Assembly (NCBI RefSeq): GCF_030272615.1 | Contig: NC_081413.1 | Location: 182,664,951-182,728,950 of the forward strand | Length of the DNA stretch: 64,000 nucleotides | Origin: Cryptomeria japonica | Lineage: Eukaryota > Streptophyta > Pinopsida > Cupressales > Cupressaceae | Direction of reading: 5' to 3' | Shown here: piece after piece, positions 57,106-64,000 of the stretch | Layout of the letters: every line of letters starts with the position of its first letter | Numbering within the stretch: position 1 is the stretch's first letter | The notes under the pieces: generated by a model | Database searches by the model: none | What the model saw: the letters and a program-made list of their open reading frames with translations, nothing else | Told to the model about the DNA's origin: nothing | Translations under genes and position numbers: made by a program

Positions 57106-58037
57106 AAGAAAGCAGCAGGTAATGCCACCTTGCCTCAAGATGGTCAAGAAAAGAATAACCAAATTAAAGATGTAGCCAAGGGTATGGATAATAATGCTAC
57201 TGATGATATACAAGGAATTGCCACAATGAAAAGGGCAAGTCAACCTAAGATAGAGAAAGTTAAAACTAATACTGAGTTAATAGTTCCACTTTTGATATGA
57301 CTCGGGCTCTTACCCAGATGAAGGTCACAGTCCCATTGATAGAATTACTAAAAATAAAGGAACATAAAGAAGTTGCTTTATCTTTATTTTCTAAGATATC
57401 TGATAGTAACACAACTTTGCCTTCAGGTTCAAACAAGGATGAAAAGGATCATGAGTTGCAAACCCCAGAGGTATATGCTGGAACAACTATTACACAAGAG
57501 CCTTCACAGGTTGATCCTTTCTATGTTACTTTGTTAGTAAATAACCAATTAATTAAGAACTGTATGATAGAATCTAGTGCAGCTGCAAATGTGATGCCAT
57601 ATGGTGTCATGAAAGAATTAGGGCTGTCAGTAAGTACACTGTATGGGAAGTGTTATGCTATGGACAATAGAGAAGTGCCAGTGATAGGTACAATCAAAGA
57701 TGTGGAAGTAAAAATAGCAGGATTCCTTGAAGCAACATATAAGATGGATGTCATAGTAACTGATACAAAACCTCACTATGGCATGTTGTTATCTAGACAG
57801 TGGGCTACACCAACAGGTGGAAATGTTCAGTTGGATGTGTCATATGCCACTATCCTAATCAATGAAAGCCAAGTTAAGTTGTATAGAGAACCACGTGCCC
57901 CTAGGGTAATTGAGAAAATAGACCCTAGTATGTTGAACTGTATGACTGATGTGGATCTTGACAATTTTAGAATACAACCAATTTTACCTCAGTTGAAAAA
58001 TACTGATTCTATTGTGATTGAATTGGAATCTCAATAG
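57106..58037 (+). pseudogene. G4 aspartic protease
   Basis: A short linker shares the gag frame. The pol frame opens near 57290 (DMTRALTQMKVTVPLIELLK). Active site NCMIESSAAANVMPYG: the expected D-S-G reads E-S-S, so both Asp and Gly are lost. The C-terminal YGMLLSRQWATPTGGNVQLD is typical of Ogre/Tat proteases. Ends at TAG 58037, but the frame continues directly into the RNase H. Confidence 0.85.
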
Positions 58038-58052
58038 CATGATTTATGGCAC

Positions 58053-58643
58053 ATGTATTTTGATGGAGCTTTCTCTAAAGAAGGATCTAGAGCAGGAGTT
58101 CTTTTTGTGTCCCCATCAAGTATAACCTTCAAATATTCCTTTTTGTTAGCCTTTCAGTGTACAAACAACACTGCTGAATATGAAGCCTCGTTATTGGGGC
58201 TTGAAGTTGCAAAAATGCATGGGATTCAGTTGTTAAGAGTATTAGGAGATTCAGAGTCAGTTTTTTCTCAGGTTAGATCTAAGTATGCATCTAAAAATGA
58301 TCGTTTGAAAATATATAAGCATGTAGTATGGGATGTGATTGAGCATTTTAGTGTGTTCTCTATTAATTGGATAGAAAGATCAAAGAATATCATGGCTGAT
58401 TTCTTAGCAAATGTTGCATTAAAAAATGATGATATAACATTAATTGGTGTATCCACAATTGAGATAAAAGCTAGGTCTACCATTCTTGATAATGTATATA
58501 ATTGGCAAGTGTTTGCTGATGATGAAGAAATTCTCAGATTCATACAATGCATTGATGACTATGATGGACAAAAAATTGATTGCAATGCATTGGTAGAAGT
58601 GGTTGAAGATAGAGAAACTATGTTTGGAAATGACATGGTTTAG
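58053..58643 (+). pseudogene. G4 archaeal-type RNase H, upstream of RT
   Basis: MYFDGAFSKEGSRAGVLFVS carries the first Asp. FQCTNNTAEYEASLLGLEVA carries the second acidic residue, VLGDSESVFSQVRSKY the third, and IERSKNIMADFLANVAL the fourth. Then DNVYNWQVFADDEEILRFI. All four active-site acids appear kept. 197 codons in the same frame as protease and RT. The same domain follows RT in G1. Confidence 0.85.
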
Positions 58644-59642
58644 TTGGAAACTAATGAAATACCTAAAGGGTTAGTAGAATTGGAAGGTATGTTCAATTAC
58701 AGTGATAGTCATTTGCATCAATAGTCAACCACCAAGTTAGATGAATTAGAGGAAGTGAACTTGGGGACAGAATCATCCCCTAAGTTGGTGTATATTGGAA
58801 ATAATTTGTCTCCTCATGTCAGAGTTATCCTTGTTAATTTATTGAAGAAATATAAGCATGTTTTTGCTTGGTCTTATGAAGATCTGAAAGCATATAGACA
58901 AGATCTATTTCAGCATGAAGTCCCTTTGCTTCCAGATGCTAAGCCTTTTAGACAGAAACAAAGACCTATCAACCCCCTGTTGGAATCTAAAATGCAGCAA
59001 GAATTAACTAAGTTAAGGGAAGGGGGGATCATTAAGCCTATAAGGCATTCATCATGGGTGTCTAATTCAGTCCCAGTTAGAAAGAAGAATGGGGACATAA
59101 GGCTCTATGTTGATTTTAGAAACCTGAATGTTGCTTATTTAAAAGATAATTATTCTTCTCCCAATATGGAAGCAATGTTGCAGAGAGTAACTTGTTGTGA
59201 CCTATTGTCTATGATGGATGGGTTCTCGGGATATAACCAGGTGTTAGTGAAAGAATCTGAATAATTCAAGACTTCTTTTACCACCCCTTGGGGAACATAT
59301 ATATATGTAAGAATGCCTTTTGGTTTGAAAAATGTTGGAGCTACTTTTCAGAGAGCAATGGATGTAGCCTTCAAGGAATTCATTAACATTATCATGGTAG
59401 TGTATCAAGATGATTTAACATGTTTCTCCAAAAGGGTGGATGACCACTGTGGGCACTTGGAAAAGGTTTTCAATAAAACTCTGGAATTTGGTGTCTCCTT
59501 AAATCCAAAAAAGTATCATTTTGTTGTCACTGAAGGGAAGCTGCTCGGGCATATTGTCTCTAAGGAAGGGGTTAGAATAGACCTTGAAAGAATTGAAGCT
59601 ATAAATAATGTACCTGAGCCAAAGAGTGTCAAAGGTATTTAG
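58644..59642 (+). pseudogene. G4 reverse transcriptase
   Basis: VNLGTESSPKLVYIGNNLSP, then VFAWSYEDLKAYRQDLFQHE, NSVPVRKKNGDIRLYVDFRN, LLSMMDGFSGYNQVLVKESE (stop TAA at 59262), TTPWGTYIYVRMPFGLKNVG and the catalytic VVYQDDLTCFSKR. The box is YQDD. LNPKKYHFVVTEGKLLGHIV follows. A TAG at 59640 precedes SFLGKVNFVRRFI. Confidence 0.85.
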
Positions 59643-60277
59643 TCTTTCTTGGGCAAGGTAAATTTTGTTAGAAGATTCATTGCCAATTTTGCAGAGATAG
59701 TCAAGCCCATTGTTAGATTGCTTAAGAAAGATACAAAGTTATGCTAGGATGAAGAAGCTTCAAAGGCTTTTGATGAAATAAAAAAGGCTATTCAGGAGGC
59801 ACCAGTGTTGAAGTCCCCTGACTATAGTAAGCCTTTCTCTCAGTTTTCTTTTGCTTCATATCATATACAGTGGCTGCAGTTCTTCTACAAAAGGATAATG
59901 AAGGATATGAATATCCTATAGCTTTTTATAGAAAATCTTTACAGGCTATAGAATTAAAATATGAAATCATGGAGAAATAAGCATATGCTTTGGTCAAGGC
60001 TGTTAAATCATTTAGGCCATATCTTGTAAATACACAAGTAATTGCTTATGTCCCACATGTGGCTGTCAAAGATATTTTATCTCAGTTTGAGGTCACTGGT
60101 AAAAGATGCAAATGGATAACTAGAATTCAGGAATTTGATTTAGAGATTAAGATCACTAAATTGGTGAGAGGTTTAGGCCTTGCTAAGCTAATGGCTGAAT
60201 CAAACCTTCTTGATGTTGAGGTGAATAATGTTGAAATTGAGAGCATCTTGGTCACAAGTATTGAGACACAACCCTAG
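59643..60277 (+). pseudogene. G4 ancestral RNase H
   Basis: SFLGKVNFVRRFIANFAEIV, then LCXDEEASKAFDEIKKAIQ-like sequence. After a frameshift near 59840-59900 come MEKXAYALVKAVKSFRPYLV-like text, VIAYVPHVAVKDILSQFEVT and KWITRIQEFDLEIKITKLVR. Ends LGLAKLMAESNLL. This is the Tat RNase H tether. Catalytic residues are partly obscured by the frameshift. Confidence 0.75.
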
Positions 60278-60429
60278 TATTCAGAGATAGTGCATTTTTT
60301 TAAGGAATGCAACATATTTAGAGGGAATGACCCACAACCAAAGAAGGACACAAAGACTAAAATATCAAAAATATGTCTTTATTCAGGGTGATCTGTATTG
60401 GTAGAATAGAGATGGGGCATTGTTGATGT

Positions 60430-61523
60430 GTTTGGAAAAATCCTAGGCTAAAAAATGTTAACTAAAATGCACGATGGAGTATGTGGAGGTCACTACTCTG
60501 CCAAAACAACTGCTGGTAAGATAGTTTGGGCTGGATATTATTGGCCCACTTTGTTTAAAGATGTCCATGAACATGTTTAGAGATGTGGCCCATGCCAAAA
60601 ATATTTCATGTAAATTGAAGTATGAGGGAGCCTTACCCCTCAACCCAGTCACAGTAGAAGCCCCTTTTGTCCAATGGGGCATTTATTTTGTTGGAGAAAT
60701 AGTTGAGAAATTAGGAAGAGGTCATAGGTGGATCATAGTAGCCACTAATTATTTCACCAAGTGGATTGAAGCTATACCCACTAGGAGAGCCACAAGTAAG
60801 GTTGTTATTGACTTCCTGATGGATAATATCATAACCAGATTCAGTGTTCCTGTGAAACTGCTGATGGATAATTCCATGAGCTTCAGGTCAGAGGAGCTCA
60901 TTGAATTTTGCACCAGCCATGGAATAGTTATGTCCTACTCTTCACCATATCATCCTTAGGGTAATGGGCAAGATGAATCCAGCAATAAGAGCGTTTTGAA
61001 CATTATTAAGAAAATCCTTGAGGAGAACAAAAGGTCTTGGGACTAGAAGTTAAAGTTGGCCCTATGGGCAGATAGGGTTACTATCAAGAAAGCAATTGGG
61101 GTTTCACCTTTTGAATTGGTCTATGGCACACAATCTAGGGTGCCAGTCAATAATCTTCTTCCAGTATACAAGTTCCTGCAAGCTGAAGACATCGAGTTAT
61201 CTGAACCTATGGAAGACAGAATCATTCAGATGGTGGAGGTAGAATTAATTAGAACTTTGGCCCATCAGAGGAATTTGAAGATCCAGCTGCAGTTCAAATA
61301 TTTGTTTGACAAAAGAACCTTGTTAAGAAAGTTTCAAATTAGTGACATGGTTCTTCAATGGAATGTGAAAGGGCAAGATAAAGGAAAACACAAAAAATTT
61401 GAGTCACTCTGGATAGGCCCCTCTATGGTTTATGATCTTAATGGAAAGGATTCATATTTTTTGCAGAAAATGAATGGTGAGGTACAAGAATTTCCAGTGC
61501 ATGGACAATTCCTGAAGCATTAG
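60430..61523 (+). pseudogene. G4 integrase
   Basis: The N-terminal part (near 60460-60620) has KMHDGVCGGHYSAKTTAGKI and CGPCQKYFM. Core from 60660: WIIVATNYFTKWIEAIPTRR, with Asn where the first catalytic Asp belongs, LLMDNSMSFRSEEL (second) and, after a TAG at 60957, GNGQDESSNKSVLNIIKK (third). The C-terminal part has VSPFELVYGTQSRVPVNNLL and FESLWIGPSMVYDLNGKDSY, ending QEFPVHGQFLKH. No chromodomain. Confidence 0.85.
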
Positions 61524-61672
61524 TTCTCTTAAGTCCATGCACAAGAGGTCTTTGTTTTCATATATTTTGGTTTGTTTCTATTGGTTGTTTTTGGGCTTGT
61601 GTGTGGTCTATTCTCCAGAGTTTCTAAATTCTTGTGTTGATCTTCCAATCAACCATCCCCAGTTAGAGCCGT
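61524..61672 (+). other. G4 3' untranslated stretch
   Basis: Between the integrase stop and the 3' LTR. The last 20 bases contain CCCCAGTTAGAGCCG; no clear polypurine tract is visible on the plus strand. Confidence 0.6.
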
Positions 61673-62005
61673 TGTTATCACTACTTTGAAAATTGGGTAT
61701 TCTTATCCCATAATTGGCTAAAATCTACAAAGATGTGTTTGGCATAACCTTGTTGCCTATGTGTTTTTGGTGTCAAAGAGGGTTTAAGGTTTTTGAAAGA
61801 TTTAACCCTTCCTGTGTTTTGAAAAACCCTCACGTTCTATTCTTGTATTACTTTTTCCACTTAAGTGGAAGGGTCACTCCATCATGAAAGTGTCCCCCCC
61901 TTTAGGTTTTCCCTAGGTGGTCTTTTAAATATTTTCAAGTTTTATGCCTTTGCCTATGTCCTATTTTAATCTTTGTCAGGCTTCTTAACAATCATTCAAG
62001 TCAAA

Positions 62006-63285
62006 GTTGATCCTACAGTGTGTGTTGTTTCACTGGGCGAAGATGCCTGTAGTTTAGCATTCATGAAGTGGTGAAAAGAGTAAGCAAGCCCAACCAAAGG
62101 ATTGTTCATCAGGTAAAAGGAATGCATCTTGTATTGAATCCAACGGCTCGCGTTGCTTCGCTAGCCCAAGATGCATGTGATTTATCCTTTGTGAAATAGC
62201 GAAAGAGTTGGCAGGTCCCAGAGGTAAGCGGTTCCTTTGGTTAAAGGATGATCAGTGTGGAGTTGATCCAATGGTGTGTGTAGATTCGTAGCTGAAAGAT
62301 GTCCATGTTTTACCTTTCACAAAGTAGCAAAAAGGTGGAGGGCCCGAGAAAGGTGGTCACAAAAAGGTTAACGGCAAGCAGTTTCCAAAGATCTAATGAT
62401 TGTCATTACTTCACGAAGAAGAGTTGCCTGAGGTTTAGAGTTTGTGAAGTAGCGAAAGGGTTGGTGGGTCCAAAAGATAGGCAAGTCATGATTTTAAAGA
62501 CCGATCAACTTGGAGTTGATCGGACGGCCCATGTGGATTCACAACCCCAAATCAAACAGAGTTTACCATTTGCAAAATAGAGAAATGACATGGTAGTCAC
62601 ATGGTGGATGACATGGCAGTCACACGGTGGATGACATGGCAGGACTGGTGGGTCACTTAGTTGAGGGAAATGATGGCTTGTCAGATGCACATGGATCCAA
62701 GGGATTGCTTGAGGGCCCACTTTGATTTAACTGATGAAGGTGTTGAAACCCATGGTGAAATAGAACACGTGACATTCCTAGAATGGAGCCTGATGGATTT
62801 TTTTAGTGAATAGGAGACTGACATGTAAGATTCATTCACCGGTGATGAAACAAAGCAAGTGGTTTCCAAGCCGAGGGCCGACTTTAAAGGTTTGAGTATG
62901 TTAAATGGTGTACATCTCGAGGTGGATCCAACGATGGGCGTTGTTTCGCAGCCTGAAGATGTAGGGTGATTAGCTTTCATGAAGCGGTGAAGACTGCTAG
63001 CAGTGATGGTGGTGTGCGGTTAGTAGAAAAGACTGGTGCTCATCGTAAGCAATAAAGATCATGTGAGTGGTAATTGATCCGATGGTAGGCATTGTTTCAC
63101 GCAATCAAAGTGCACAAGCTTTAGTGTTCACGAAGTAGCGAAAAGAAGGTGGGGCTCATTACTAATACAGAAGGACTGGAAGAAGTAAAGGCAGTGCAAG
63201 TTTCCAAGGATCTGACAAATGTCATTGCTTCACGAAGGAAAGGTGCAAGGGTTTTAAACTCCACAAAATGGTGAAACAACGAAAT
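62006..63285 (+). repeat. Module array of the 3' LTR
   Basis: Second copy of the eight-module array. Cores include TTCATGAAGTGGTGAAAAG, TTGTGAAATAGCGAAAG, TTTGTGAAGTAGCGAAAGG and TTCACGAAGTAGCGAAAAG. Some cores keep a CG that the 5' copy lost, and the reverse. Confidence 0.8.
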
Positions 63286-63537
63286 AGGGAAATACTCAGA
63301 AAACTTGTGATCCGTTGGAGCCCATTTTTGAATTCGACTTGTGAATTCAATTTTGAAATGATGGCCAAAGCATGTAGGATTAATGTCTCAATTCAATGCC
63401 AAGTTGTCATATTAAGGTCCACATCAATTGAATATTGGCACCATTTTGACGAGTTTGTTGCAGAGGAGTTGGTGCAGAGTGAATTTCTTCAAGAGAGTAA
63501 CAGGTTTTTTGTGTCTTGCTTGCTAATTACAGTTTGA
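63268..63537 (+). CDS. 3' LTR copy of the 89-codon ORF
   Basis: Same start, length and end as 49523-49792 (MVKQRNREILRKLVIRWSPF to CLLITV). Intact in both LTRs. Confidence 0.4.
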   Translation: MVKQRNREILRKLVIRWSPFLNSTCEFNFEMMAKACRINVSIQCQVVILRSTSIEYWHHFDEFVAEELVQSEFLQESNRFFVSCLLITV

Positions 63538-63612
63538 AAATCAGTATTTTACTATGTACCTGCCTTATCAGAGTTTTGTTTGAATCTCAATTGATATAGT
63601 TGCATTGACAGG

Positions 63613-64000
63613 ATGGCACCAAGAAGCGAGTTCATAGGGAAGGTAAATTACCAAGATAGAAACATATGTGATGACTTCCTAGAACAATTGACCATGTCCT
63701 CGAATGTTGCGGCCAAAATCAAAGAATTGGTTCCTAAAGCCCCCCGTCTAAGGATTGGAGACAACTTATATTACAAAGGTAGATGGTTAAGGGATTCACA
63801 AATAGGGATTTTAGGGCTGGGTCTTTTTAAAGTGGGATTCAGTCAGAGACATGTCGGTGACCCAATGAATAGCATATGGGAACTAGATGTAGGGAAGCTC
63901 ATAGTCCTTGGGGTTTTTATGGATGTGGACTTGCTAACCCATATGACACACAATTATGATCCTGGAGCCCTGATAGAGATTAATGATGATGAATTCAGGA
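63613..64000 (+). CDS. ORF1 N-terminal part in the 3' LTR
   Basis: MAPRSEFIGKVNYQDRNICD continues open to the window edge. Where the 5' copy has TAA (49937) this copy has GAA. A 30-bp in-frame deletion removes ten codons after HNYDP relative to the 5' copy. It supports the chosen ATG and the coding nature of ORF1. Confidence 0.65.
   Translation, partial: MAPRSEFIGKVNYQDRNICDDFLEQLTMSSNVAAKIKELVPKAPRLRIGDNLYYKGRWLRDSQIGILGLGLFKVGFSQRHVGDPMNSIWELDVGKLIVLGVFMDVDLLTHMTHNYDPGALIEINDDEFR

Larger units (their letters stand above)
47964..64000 (+). mobile_element. G4: Tat-type Ty3/gypsy element with giant coding LTRs
   Basis: 5' LTR 47964-54400, primer site, gag, protease, archaeal-type RNase H, RT, RNase H, integrase, then a 3' LTR from 61673 that runs off the window. 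The gypsy domain order with the extra RNase H before RT is that of a known Tat subgroup. Each LTR carries a large ORF1. gag and the protease-to-RT part keep one frame each, broken mainly by point stops. Confidence 0.85.
61673..64000 (+). repeat. G4 3' LTR, partial (runs off the window)
   Basis: Begins TGTTATCACTAC and aligns with 47964-50290, including the module array, the small ORF and the start of ORF1. Differences are frequent, often at CG sites. Confidence 0.9.

Overview
The window looks like plant nuclear DNA from a large, repeat-swamped genome, most likely a gymnosperm (conifer-type). The evidence is AT-rich sequence, nested and long-decayed LTR retrotransposons of plant lineages (Tat-type Ty3/gypsy, chromovirus, SIRE-like Ty1/copia), an L1-type LINE, solo LTRs, and no intact host gene. 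The taxon is an inference; no species-specific gene is visible. I name the elements G0 to G4 (gypsy), C1 (copia) and L1 (LINE).

Layout. 1-3081 is the 3' part of Tat-type element G0 (minus strand), holding a 1.7-kb solo LTR (292-1956). 3082-20136 is a related Tat-type element G1 (minus): 3' LTR with polypurine tract, then an unusual spliced gene on the opposite strand encoding a plant mobile domain (PMD) protein (4949-8540), then integrase, archaeal-type RNase H, RNase H, RT, a long linker (with a 0.9-kb solo LTR), protease and gag. 20137-28072 is a chromovirus G2 (minus) with both LTRs. 28073-35372 is G3 (minus), the gag to RT half of another Tat-type element, possibly the other half of G0. 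35373-37925 is a LINE ORF1 remnant (minus) split by a second solo LTR. 37961-38619 is a near-perfect 0.66-kb palindrome. 39069-46854 is copia element C1 (plus), flanked by an unusual ~33-bp direct duplication and sitting beside a promoter-like sequence. 47964 to the window end is Tat-type element G4 (plus), with 6.4-kb LTRs that themselves carry a ~1,190-codon gene (ORF1) and an array of degenerate CpG-containing modules.

How the parts work together. In each retroelement gag builds the particle, protease cuts the polyprotein, RT with RNase H makes the DNA copy from a tRNA-primed template, and integrase inserts it. All copies here are broken by stops and frameshifts. Two features stand out as possible undescribed biology. 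One is accessory genes carried outside gag-pol: an antisense, intron-bearing PMD gene in G1 and an LTR-borne ORF1 in G4. The other is short GC-rich motif arrays (TAGCGCA-type in G1 and G3, TTCGCGAA-type in G4) whose copies differ mainly by CG to TG or CA changes, the mark of methylated CpG decay.
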